Assembly: GCF_019753045.1 (NCBI RefSeq)
Contig: NZ_JAIELN010000012.1
Span: 217,716-281,715 of the forward strand
Reading direction: 5' to 3'
Origin: Hyphomicrobium sp.
GTDB taxonomy: Bacteria; Pseudomonadota; Alphaproteobacteria; Rhizobiales; Hyphomicrobiaceae
DNA length: 64,000 bases
This document shows positions 57,269 through 64,000 of the stretch, piece by piece (positions within the stretch are counted from its first letter, which is position 1; each line of letters begins with the position of its first letter). The notes beneath the pieces are model-generated. The model searched no databases, was not told the origin of the DNA, and saw nothing but the letters and a program-made list of their open reading frames with translations. A program made the position numbers and the translations under genes.

Positions 57269-59143
57269 GGGAGGCACAAGAGGCTCGGCGCGAACAAGGC
57301 CGCGCACCGAGTTTCCGAGGTAGATCGCGCGTGCCGAGTTGATATCCTCAATCCTCAGCGGGGCCTCGACAGCCCTCCCCTCATCGATAAGCGCAGCCCG
57401 AAGCGTTCCGGGCAAAAGGCCTGCGGCGAGCCGTGGCGTTACGAGCTTGCCATCCCTTTCGATGAAGATCGTGGTGCGGCTTCCTTCCGTGAGTTCGCCG
57501 TTCTCGTTGAGGTAGATCACTTCGTCGGCGCCGAGTGTATCGGAATAGTGTTTCCATTCCCGGTCATAAAGCTCTCGACGCGTTGTCTTGTGGTAGAGAA
57601 ACAAGTCGCCACTATTCAAGCGCGTGTCGGAGATGACGTAGCGCATGACGGCGTCGGCGGCGGTTTCCGGCTGCGGAGTTGCGGTTGCCGACACTGCCCC
57701 ATCCTCATCGAGAAGGAGCCTTACGCGCAGCCGGTTATCGGGCTGTTCAGCGATCGCCGCATCGATTGCGTCGCGCACTTTCGTCGCGTCATAGGCAAAT
57801 CCGAAATAAGCCGCCGATGCGGCCAGCCGTGCGAGGTGATAGCCCCTTAGCCACACGCCGTCGCCCGGCACGTAGACCATCGTTTCGATCAGCTCGAAGC
57901 GGCGAACGGGGTCAGTCAGAAACTTCATCTTGAGCAGGCACTCGGCATATTCTTTCGGGCCATCGGAATCGGCGACGACGCCCGAGCCGATGCCCATTTC
58001 ACCAGCGCCCTTACGATCGATCACAGCGGTCCGGATCGCGACGTTGAATTGCGCCGAACCGTCCGGCGAGAAATTTCCAATGGCGCCGCAATAGACGCCG
58101 CGAGCTTCGGTTTCGAGTTCGCGGATCAGCTCCATCGCCCTGATCTTCGGAGCGCCGGTGATGGAACCCGGCGGAAAGATAGCCTTCAGAATGTCGGTAA
58201 TGCCGACGCCGTCCTTCAGATGTGCGCGAACGCCCGATGTCATCTGATGAAGGGTCTTGAATGTCTCGATTGTGAAGAGATCCGTCACGCTTACGGAGCC
58301 GAGGTCGGCGATGCGGCCCAAGTCGTTGCGCATCAAATCGACGATCATCAAATTTTCGGCGCGGTTTTTGACGTCGGTCGAAAGTCCCTGTCGCACTTCC
58401 GCCTCGCCTTCAGGCGTGCCGGCACGCGGCGCGGTTCCCTTCATCGGCCGAGTTTCGATGACGCGATCATGGAGATCGATGAAGAGCTCCGGCGACGCGG
58501 AGAGGATCGTGACGTCGCCCGTATCGACGAGGCCCGCATAAGCGACGCGCTGTTTCAGGCGCAGGTCGCGGTAGAGGGCGAGCGGCGAGCCTTCGAGATT
58601 GAACTTCGCTTTGAACGTGAGGTTGAGCTGGTAGATGTCGCCACTTCGGATATTCTTTTGAACTTCATCGAAGCGCTTCAAATACGAGACGCTATCCCAG
58701 CTATGAGCCAGCTCGCCCAGCGTCGGATTGCCGATTGCCTCTTGCGTCAGCCATCCCTGGACCTCGGCGCCCGTCATTTCTCGGGGCGCGGTGTATAGGC
58801 CGAACCAAAGGAGGGGCACCTTGCGCCGGGCCGGCAAAAGATGCGTCAACCTCGGTTCAAGCAGGTATCCAAGCTCATAAGAGAAAAACCCGGCCGCGTG
58901 CAGGCCTCGGGCAATGCCGGCCTGAAGGGCCGCCAGCGCCGCTTCGACGTCTTCTGGCGCGTCGGCACGAATGATTTCGACCGGCTTCTCGAAGAGCTTC
59001 GATACGGCGTCCAGGCTTGTGCTGTTGTCGAGCAGCACGAAGCCTTCGGCGAGGGTCGGCGTAGGTCTGGCCGATCCTTCAGAGCTCACATTGTACGGGG
59101 CCGAAGCGACGACCCCTGCGATTTTTGAGGAAGAGGAATTCAT
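57239..59143 (-). CDS. Fused aminodeoxychorismate synthase I and lyase (PabB-PabC)
   Basis: A 634-residue fusion for p-aminobenzoate, hence folate. The N-terminal ~400 residues are chorismate-binding PabB, shown by IYQLNLTFKAKF, MKGTAPRAG, DLMRNDLGRI and PPGSITGAPKIRAMELI. The C-terminal ~230 residues are a PLP aminodeoxychorismate lyase, shown by VRLLLDEDG, YLNENGELTEGSRTTIF and RLAAGLLPGTLRA. The glutamine amidotransferase subunit PabA is not in the window. The fusion would couple the two steps. Confidence 0.95.
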   Translation of the reverse strand: MNSSSSKIAGVVASAPYNVSSEGSARPTPTLAEGFVLLDNSTSLDAVSKLFEKPVEIIRADAPEDVEAALAALQAGIARGLHAAGFFSYELGYLLEPRLTHLLPARRKVPLLWFGLYTAPREMTGAEVQGWLTQEAIGNPTLGELAHSWDSVSYLKRFDEVQKNIRSGDIYQLNLTFKAKFNLEGSPLALYRDLRLKQRVAYAGLVDTGDVTILSASPELFIDLHDRVIETRPMKGTAPRAGTPEGEAEVRQGLSTDVKNRAENLMIVDLMRNDLGRIADLGSVSVTDLFTIETFKTLHQMTSGVRAHLKDGVGITDILKAIFPPGSITGAPKIRAMELIRELETEARGVYCGAIGNFSPDGSAQFNVAIRTAVIDRKGAGEMGIGSGVVADSDGPKEYAECLLKMKFLTDPVRRFELIETMVYVPGDGVWLRGYHLARLAASAAYFGFAYDATKVRDAIDAAIAEQPDNRLRVRLLLDEDGAVSATATPQPETAADAVMRYVISDTRLNSGDLFLYHKTTRRELYDREWKHYSDTLGADEVIYLNENGELTEGSRTTIFIERDGKLVTPRLAAGLLPGTLRAALIDEGRAVEAPLRIEDINSARAIYLGNSVRGLVRAEPLVPPLSGDHRHQD

Positions 59144-59511
59144 AGGGCGCTTCTAGCCCGGCCGCCGTGGGATTACCACACCGTCGTCACCGGCAAATCT
59201 GCGCGATTTCGCCGTCATGGCTTCCCCCTACTAGCCCCTTGGCTCAGCTAGCCCGACCTGCTCGACGACGCCGGTCGTGCGATTGACGGATGCGCCACCC
59301 GGCGACTGAACCGAAATGAAGAATGCGCCTGGGTCATCCTCGGGGATGAAATCCGGCGATGATGGCGATTGCGCTTAGAAAGGATATCCGGGCCAACCGC
59401 CGGTCTATCAATCCATAACCGGGCGCAACAACTCCGCGCACGGATCTCTATCCACGCACGCATGCGAGATGATCTCTCTCACTACGATCGTTGGATCTCG
59501 CCTCGTATGTG
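59144..59511. other. Gap containing a gene remnant
   Basis: About 370 bases between pabBC and the small 2TM gene. The only recognisable content is the RND-pump remnant listed separately. The rest shows no coding frame or RNA structure that I can support. Confidence 0.5.
59231..59356 (-). pseudogene. Remnant of an RND efflux pump gene
   Basis: On the minus strand one frame reads PDFIPEDDPGAFFISVQ, then SPGGASVNRTTGVVEQV, and soon meets a stop. This matches the block that follows the seventh-helix region of HAE1 RND pumps (GFIPxEDQGYF.V.VQLP.GAS..RT). Only about 40 codons survive. Upstream, the fitting sequence lies in another frame, implying a frameshift or deletion. The intact RND gene of this window, at 44.9-48.1 kb, has a different version of the block. 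Confidence 0.55.
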
Positions 59512-59727
59512 TCAACGACGTATGGGCGGCACGGGCCTTACAGGGCGAGACGGCGCCCGCCATACCGAATAGCCGTGCGCCAAAAGACCGATGCCCCAGC
59601 CGAGGAGCACCCAGTAGAACCAGATCGTTTGTGGGTTCATGAGATTTATGATTATGAGGATCACATTGACGATCACATAGGCCGTCAAGTGAATCCTGAA
59701 GCCTTGGTTCTGCAGCAGCCTGTTCAT
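59512..59727 (-). CDS. 2TM domain small membrane protein
   Basis: A 71-residue protein with two helices (IHLTAYVIVNVILIIINLM and IWFYWVLLGWGIGLLAHGYSVW) separated by NPQT. This fits the 2TM domain family, often attached to histidine kinases or found alone. The C-terminus is Arg/Pro-rich. Function unknown. Confidence 0.82.
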   Translation of the reverse strand: MNRLLQNQGFRIHLTAYVIVNVILIIINLMNPQTIWFYWVLLGWGIGLLAHGYSVWRAPSRPVRPVPPIRR

Positions 59728-59907
59728 TTCGGTCTCCGACCGTTAAATTCAGTGCTGTGTTTATAGGTTTTTCTTAGCTCGCGCTCGAATTTCTATTCTT
59801 AATCGGCCGTTCGCCGTATCGGAACTGCTGCTTTCGTTAAAACGTTCAGTCACATGGAGCCCAATCTGCCACGCGTCGGCTGGGTGGTGGGCGCTTGGAG
59901 AACCTCA

Positions 59908-60114
59908 ATGAGTAACGAGAAGCCGAAGGCTCAAGTGGACAAAGAGCTGAATGAAGCTTTGAAGGAAACCTTCCCCGGTAGCGATCCGATTGCAGTCGAT
60001 CGCAAGGAGGACGAACCGGTGCGGCCCATCGATCGCAGACCGCCCCTTATCGATAAAGATCTCGTCGAAAAGCTGTCAGAAAAAGCAAAATCCGAACGAT
60101 CCAAATCGAAATAG
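59908..60114 (+). CDS. Small acidic/basic cytoplasmic protein with FPGSDPIA motif
   Basis: A 68-residue hydrophilic protein. The block LNEALKETFPGSDPIAVD is a motif common in small proteins of Hyphomicrobiales. The rest is charged and probably unstructured. GGAG lies 7 bases before the ATG at 59908, supporting that start over 59854. Function unknown. Confidence 0.7.
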   Translation: MSNEKPKAQVDKELNEALKETFPGSDPIAVDRKEDEPVRPIDRRPPLIDKDLVEKLSEKAKSERSKSK

Positions 60115-60131
60115 CCCGAACTTCCACAATA

Positions 60132-60168
60132 CCCGGATCGTCATCGGGCCGCCGCGTAGTCGTATCCG
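60132..60168. terminator. Possible terminator between convergent small genes
   Basis: CCCGGAT and ATCCGGG can pair across about 21 bases, followed on the plus strand by CTTTCGCTCTT. The structure is weaker than the other terminators in the window. Confidence 0.35.
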
Positions 60169-60179
60169 GGCTTTCGCTC

Positions 60180-60440
60180 TTAGGGGCCTGGGTTCGGCGA
60201 CGGAGCCGGGCGTGCCGGGCTCGCATTCGGGGTTGGAGGCGACGTAACGGGCGCGGTGACAGTAGACGCGCCAGTGTTCGTCGTGTTGACGGTCGGACTG
60301 ACGCGGCCGAAGAAATACCAGCTTATGAGCGCCAGCACGATCAAGAGTGCGACGATCCCAAGCGAAGAACTCGCCCTGGGGCGCGAAAGATCATCCACTT
60401 CCCGGCGCTGACCCGTTTGTGGATCGGTATAGAGAGCCAT
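60180..60440 (-). CDS. Small single-pass membrane protein with Pro/Thr-rich tail
   Basis: An 86-residue protein that begins MALYTDPQTGQRREVDDLSR. It has one membrane helix (SLGIVALLIVLALISWYFFG) and a Thr/Pro/Ala-rich tail. The start at the ATG 60440 follows AGAGGAA. The longer track frame to 60764 runs over the NUDIX upstream region. No family is recognised. Confidence 0.65.
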   Translation of the reverse strand: MALYTDPQTGQRREVDDLSRPRASSSLGIVALLIVLALISWYFFGRVSPTVNTTNTGASTVTAPVTSPPTPNASPARPAPSPNPGP

Positions 60441-60582
60441 TAGGGGGGTTCCTCTATCGATACTCTGGAAAAATAACAGGGCCCGTGAGAGGAAGGTTCC
60501 AGAGACGCGTTGAACAAAGCCCCGTTCCGTCAAATCGGTGATAAGGGCGCCGTCGCCTATCTGCTGGAATGGAAGACAATTT

Positions 60583-60996
60583 ATGACAATTCTGCAGGTT
60601 GGAGCTCTTCCCGTCCGCAAGTCGCGCGGCGGTTTCGAGATCCTTCTCATATCTTCCAGAGAAACGGGACGGTGGGTCATTCCGAAAGGTTGGCCATCGA
60701 AGCGGCTGAGCGATCCCGCCGCGGCTGCGCGCGAGGCCAAACAGGAGGCTGGCGTAACGGGCAAGATCTCCCGCGTCCCAGTCGGCAGCTATCGCTACCG
60801 GAAGAAAACGGGCGAAAACATTCGCGTCCTCACCGTCACCTGCTACGTCTTATGGGTGAAGAAAGAGATGAAGCGGTGGCGCGAGCAGGACCAGCGGACG
60901 CGCGTGTGGTTTTCGCAAGGGGATGCGGTCAAAAAGGTCCGGGAGCCGGGATTGAAGATCCTCATCGCGAGTCTTGAAGTCCGGCCAAAAAGCTAG
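60583..60996 (+). CDS. NUDIX hydrolase
   Basis: A 137-residue enzyme that cleaves nucleoside-diphosphate-linked compounds. The box reads GWPSKRLSDPAAAAREAKQEAGV. It resembles the alphaproteobacterial DIPP-like group, in which the first glutamate of the classic box is also often changed. RWVIPKGWP precedes the box. The ATG at 60583 begins the family domain. It overlaps the converging DUF763 gene by 4 bases. The substrate is unknown. Confidence 0.88.
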   Translation: MTILQVGALPVRKSRGGFEILLISSRETGRWVIPKGWPSKRLSDPAAAAREAKQEAGVTGKISRVPVGSYRYRKKTGENIRVLTVTCYVLWVKKEMKRWREQDQRTRVWFSQGDAVKKVREPGLKILIASLEVRPKS

Positions 60997-62267
60997 CGCG
61001 CTCCGCCGGCCTTGGTCATCGGCGCCGTCACACCCTCCCAACCGAAAACAGAGCGGCCGCCGAGAGACGGCGAGGCTGCTCGTTCGCGGGCGATATGTGT
61101 TTCGAACAATGGACCGTTGGCTGTCCGTTCCAGCATTCTCGCCTGATCATCGAGCCTCTTCAGCGCGGCGAGCGTTTCGCTATTCCCAAGCTTGGCTTTT
61201 TGAACCGCAGACTTCAGGACTTTAATCGTTTCATCGTAGACGCTTGTCGCAACGGGGTAGGGATGGCTGTCCTTGCCGCCGTGCGCGAGTGAAAAGCGTG
61301 CGGGATCCTGAAATCGATACGGCGCGCCGTGCACCACTTCGGCGACCATCGCAAGCGATTGAACGGTTCTTGCGCCTACTCCCGGTATCAGGAGCAGGTC
61401 AGGAAAATCTTTAGGTCCTTGCTCGGCAGCGGCGGCGAGCGTTCCGTGCAGGCGGCGGATGAAGACGTCACTCGATCGCACGTCGTGGTGAGCGGGCATC
61501 TCGAGATGGGGCAGCGACAGCTGCTCGGATGGTTCGGGCGTCGACTGCTCCAACAGTTCATCTAACAGCTCGGCGACTATTTTATCTGGCCCCAATGTCG
61601 ACAGCAGGTCGAGTTGTGCTGATCGCGACGCGTTCGCCCGACGATCGGTTAGGTTGACGATTTCACCCTGCGCCGGTCCATCTATTGCGGCATGGGGTTC
61701 ATCGATGAAGTTCGATCGCGATTTGGAAAACCAATGGTAACGGCGGGCCTGTCCCTTATCCGTGTTCATGCCTTGCTGGACGACAGTCCAGTTGCCTTCG
61801 CGGGTCACGAAGAAGCCGTGGAGATAAAGATCGAAGCCATCCTGAACGGCCGCGCTGTCGACCTTGGCGACGAGGCGGCTTGCTTTGCTCAGTTCGTCGG
61901 CATCGATGCCGACGCGCTCACCGATTGCGCTCAATTCCTCGGGCGTGCGCCGCGAATGCTTGCCCCGGCCGCCACAAACGTAGATGCCCAGTTCGTCCTT
62001 CGCGGGTTCCAGTCCGCGTTTCAATGCGCCGATGACTGTCGTCGTCACGCCAGATGAATGCCAGTCCATGCCCATGACGGCGCCGAACGACTGGAACCAA
62101 AAGGGATGGGCGAGACGGCTCAGTAATTCGTCTCGCCCATATTCCTGTACGATCGCTTCGCAGATCACGGCGCCAAGCGAAGCCATCCGGGCCGAGAGCC
62201 ACGCGGGCACGTGACCGCCATGCAGCGGAAGATCAGCGCTTCCCGTTCGTTGTGCCATCGGCTCCAT
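60993..62267 (-). CDS. DUF763 domain-containing protein
   Basis: A 424-residue protein of the DUF763 family, found in archaea and scattered bacteria. The N-terminus, ADLPLHGGHVPAWL, is followed by MGMDWHSSGVTTTVIGALKRGL and GIYVCGGRGKHSRRTP, the family signature. A helix-hairpin-helix-like segment, LLIPGVGARTVQSLAMVAE, lies in the second half, which hints at nucleic-acid contact. The true start may be the ATG at 62258. Function is not established. Confidence 0.87.
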   Translation of the reverse strand: MEPMAQRTGSADLPLHGGHVPAWLSARMASLGAVICEAIVQEYGRDELLSRLAHPFWFQSFGAVMGMDWHSSGVTTTVIGALKRGLEPAKDELGIYVCGGRGKHSRRTPEELSAIGERVGIDADELSKASRLVAKVDSAAVQDGFDLYLHGFFVTREGNWTVVQQGMNTDKGQARRYHWFSKSRSNFIDEPHAAIDGPAQGEIVNLTDRRANASRSAQLDLLSTLGPDKIVAELLDELLEQSTPEPSEQLSLPHLEMPAHHDVRSSDVFIRRLHGTLAAAAEQGPKDFPDLLLIPGVGARTVQSLAMVAEVVHGAPYRFQDPARFSLAHGGKDSHPYPVATSVYDETIKVLKSAVQKAKLGNSETLAALKRLDDQARMLERTANGPLFETHIARERAASPSLGGRSVFGWEGVTAPMTKAGGAR

Positions 62268-62433
62268 CAGAACTGCTTCTTATAAACGTATGATGAGTCG
62301 CCGGACGCGACCACAGCGCCGTACCTTCGGACAAATTTAAATCGCGGCGAGCCCGCTCGAAGGCTGCCTCATATTTTGCCTTCCTGTCCAACCGGGACGC
62401 ACGTGCGCGCCGCGTGAATTCGCCTATCTTCAT
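62233..62433 (-). CDS. Possible small basic protein upstream of the DUF763 gene
   Basis: A 66-residue basic frame (MKIGEFTRRARASRLDRKAK and on) with AGAGGT 8 bases before its ATG. Its end overlaps the DUF763 start by 35 bases. No family is recognised. It could be a real leader gene or a chance frame. Confidence 0.35.
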   Translation of the reverse strand: MKIGEFTRRARASRLDRKAKYEAAFERARRDLNLSEGTALWSRPATHHTFIRSSSDGADGTTNGKR

Positions 62434-62633
62434 GCACCGATACCTCTGTGAATGCAGAATACCCGCGGAAAATATCGCGGTCGATTTTCCTCGAAAGTGG
62501 GAGGCCTTGCCCCCTCGCCGATCATGAACTACGCCTGAGGTCGGTTGTTCCCGAACACAGCGTTCAAACCTATTTCTTGCGGCGAACGAACGCAGGCTTC
62601 ACCCGGTGATGACGCCGCCGATGCAATATCTGC

Positions 62634-63248
62634 CTAACGGCTCGACGATCTCCCGGTTCCAATAGAGCTTCGGGTGGACGTCGCGCCAGGGGTGCTAGAC
62701 GTCCCGCTTGTTGGCCCGGCGGCTGGCGGCAAGGTGCTGCCGGTGGTTACCCCGATACCCGTCAAACCGCCCTGGAATTGCGATAGGAACGCCGCGGTAG
62801 AGGCCGGCACAGCAAGTGGCGATGGGTAGAAGCTCGGAGAAATCGCCGATGGAGCGGGCGGAGCCGATAGTCCGGATTGAGTCACAAAAGCGTTGAGTGC
62901 GAGCCCCGTTGCGGGCGGCGTCGACGACGTTATCACGTCGCCATTGAGAATGGCGGTGTTTGAATTGGTGGGGCCGATCACCAGACTCAGTGAACTCGGA
63001 GCAGACGGATCTATTCTGATCGTCTCGGGCGGGGATTGCACAAGAAACGATGGTAGCTGCGAACTCGATTGCGAAGTCGTGGCGTTGTTCGTGAGCACCG
63101 GATTGGCAATCGTCGGCGTCAGCGGGCTGCTCGTCGTGCTGGTCGCCCCCGTTGCGCCAACGGGCGCTGTCGTGCTCTGCGCGAATGCAGCTGACGACAT
63201 GCCAATGATCAAGCCGGATGAGAGCGCGATTAAAAATTTCGTCATCAT
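62634..63248 (-). CDS. Secreted Ser/Thr/Pro-rich protein, unknown
   Basis: A 204-residue protein with a clear signal peptide (MMTKFLIALSSGLIIGMSSAAFAQ). The mature chain is dominated by Ser, Thr, Pro, Gly and Ala, with no evident globular domain, ending in TGRSSSR. AGGA lies 6 bases before the ATG at 63248, so the longer track start is not needed. It may be surface-exposed and disordered. Confidence 0.65.
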   Translation of the reverse strand: MMTKFLIALSSGLIIGMSSAAFAQSTTAPVGATGATSTTSSPLTPTIANPVLTNNATTSQSSSQLPSFLVQSPPETIRIDPSAPSSLSLVIGPTNSNTAILNGDVITSSTPPATGLALNAFVTQSGLSAPPAPSAISPSFYPSPLAVPASTAAFLSQFQGGLTGIGVTTGSTLPPAAGPTSGTSSTPGATSTRSSIGTGRSSSR

Positions 63249-63539
63249 CTTCAATCCTATTCGCCCCATCTTCACATAGGAACTTAGGAGCCAAATCACA
63301 GTTCCGGACGAGAACCCGGAGTACGTTTTCGGATGAGCATGTTCGTAATGACCTTCAGGCACAGCCTGGGTTAACCAGTCGCAGCCCCGGCGACGTTCGA
63401 TAGCCGCATCTGCAGAGTTGAATAAAAAACGTCGCTTTTAAAATTGGTGCTCGACCGCGTCTTCCGCGGACATTGCGAACCGAGGCCGGAGTTCAAGCCC
63501 CGCCAAACTGAAGTGCCCGAGTCTTGAGGGAAGCGTATC

Positions 63540-63770
63540 TTGACGAATGACTTGTCGGCTTTTGCAAAGCACCCATACCGTTTTATCATTGCGATCCTTG
63601 GCAGCTATCGCTGGAGCCATATCGCGATACTCGCGTCGGTCATCGCGGCCGTTACATTTTCCGTGTCGACGCAGTATGGCCTGAAGAAGCTGGTCGACGC
63701 CTTATCCAATCCCTCACAACACGGAGCTGTTTGGATCGCCTTTGCGATGGTCATCGGCTTTTTCGAGGCC
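63540..63770 (+). CDS. ABC exporter N-terminal fragment (5' part only)
   Basis: The frame opens at a TTG at 63540 with GAGGG upstream and encodes MTNDLSAFAKHPYRFIIAIL and on. It includes a membrane helix (HIAILASVIAAVTFSVSTQYGLKKLVDAL) like the first helix of type-1 ABC exporters. After about 72 residues it runs into a DUF151 sequence in frame. The ORF track omits it because it has no stop in the window. The gene is probably complete in the real genome. Confidence 0.6.
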
Positions 63771-64000
63771 AGCAGCATCGACCGCCACGTGCGCGGCCAG
63801 ACCACGCCGCGGCCGCTGACGCACGACCTGCTCGTGTCGGTCGTCGAGGGACTCGGCGCCACGCTGCAAGACGTGGTGATCACCGAGCTGCGCGAGCACG
63901 TCTACTACGCCCGCCTACGCGTCCGCCACGACGGCGAGCTGGTCGAGATCGACGCCCGCCCGAGCGACGCGATCGCCGTCGCCGTCGCCTGCGACCCCCC
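63753..64000 (+). CDS. Bifunctional nuclease (DUF151) fragment, fused in frame
   Basis: From the shared IGFFEA the frame reads ASSIDRHVRG, then PRPLTHDLLVSVVEGLGA, LREHVYYARLRV and IDARPSDAIAVAVACDPP. This is the conserved middle of the BFN/DUF151 domain, and it looks most like the high-GC homologues of planctomycete-type bacteria. The first third of the domain is missing, replaced by the ABC exporter start. The base composition is far more GC-rich than anything before it. The sequence ends at the window edge. Confidence 0.75.
   Translation, partial: MGFFEASSIDRHVRGQTTPRPLTHDLLVSVVEGLGATLQDVVITELREHVYYARLRVRHDGELVEIDARPSDAIAVAVACDP

Noticed and set aside
63540-64000. Reading the ABC-DUF151 frame as a new natural fusion enzyme
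   Set aside because: The abrupt composition change, the missing N-terminal third of DUF151 and the shared short word at the join point to a chimeric assembly rather than biology.

Overview
This window looks like a chromosomal segment of an alphaproteobacterium in the order Hyphomicrobiales, most like a Hyphomicrobium-type methylotroph relative. The reasons are a CcrM-type methyltransferase next to rnhB and mutY, F0 ATP synthase genes (atpI-B-E-F'-F) separate from the F1 genes, an aa3 oxidase cluster in the order coxB-coxA-ctaB-coxF-ctaG-coxC followed by DUF983, SURF1 and thrC, plus an IalB homologue and a phasin. This placement comes from recognising families and gene order, not from a database search. 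No rRNA, tRNA, CRISPR array, prophage or intact insertion sequence was seen.

Layout. 1-3.5 kb, minus strand: a TPR protein cut by the window edge, then ETF-ubiquinone oxidoreductase. 3.7-12.6 kb: DNA repair and nucleic-acid enzymes (family-4-like uracil-DNA glycosylase, radical SAM protein, RNase HII, CcrM, MutY, a DUF721 protein) mixed with a MoaB-like protein, a glycosyltransferase and two DsbA-like thioredoxins. 12.7-16.2 kb: SMC. 16.3-19.5 kb: the F0 ATP synthase operon, with a recognisable promoter and a strong terminator. 19.6-25.1 kb: a lipoprotein, ispH-thrB-rnhA, a peroxiredoxin, a DsbD-N-like protein and YqgE. 25.1-39.3 kb, all minus strand: cytochrome aa3 oxidase and its assembly factors, threonine synthase, an M16 peptidase, a GNAT acetyltransferase and a very large GGDEF/EAL membrane protein.

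39.7-64 kb is more accessory. It holds IalB, a phasin, an orphan BcsS-like outer-membrane protein, a candidate small RNA, a TetR-controlled RND efflux operon, a DUF533 protein, a DevBCA-type ABC exporter, a DUF2147 protein, an alpha/beta hydrolase, a 604-residue envelope protein of unknown function, a PabB-PabC fusion, several small membrane or acidic proteins, a NUDIX hydrolase and a DUF763 protein. Intergenic gaps here are longer and often richer in A+T.

The most striking anomaly is the last 250 bases. The start of an ABC exporter gene runs in frame, through a short shared motif (IGFFEA), into the middle of a bifunctional-nuclease (DUF151) domain. By my count GC is about 53% over the 230 bases before the join and about 73% over the 230 bases after it. 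A chimeric assembly join is the likeliest explanation. Other points worth a second look are the candidate sRNA at 42.7-42.85 kb, a remnant of an RND pump at 59.2-59.4 kb, a degenerate GGDQF/EAQ signalling protein with a roughly 330-residue proline-rich tail, and the 604-residue unknown. I did not find a convincing multi-gene system that is clearly new to biology.
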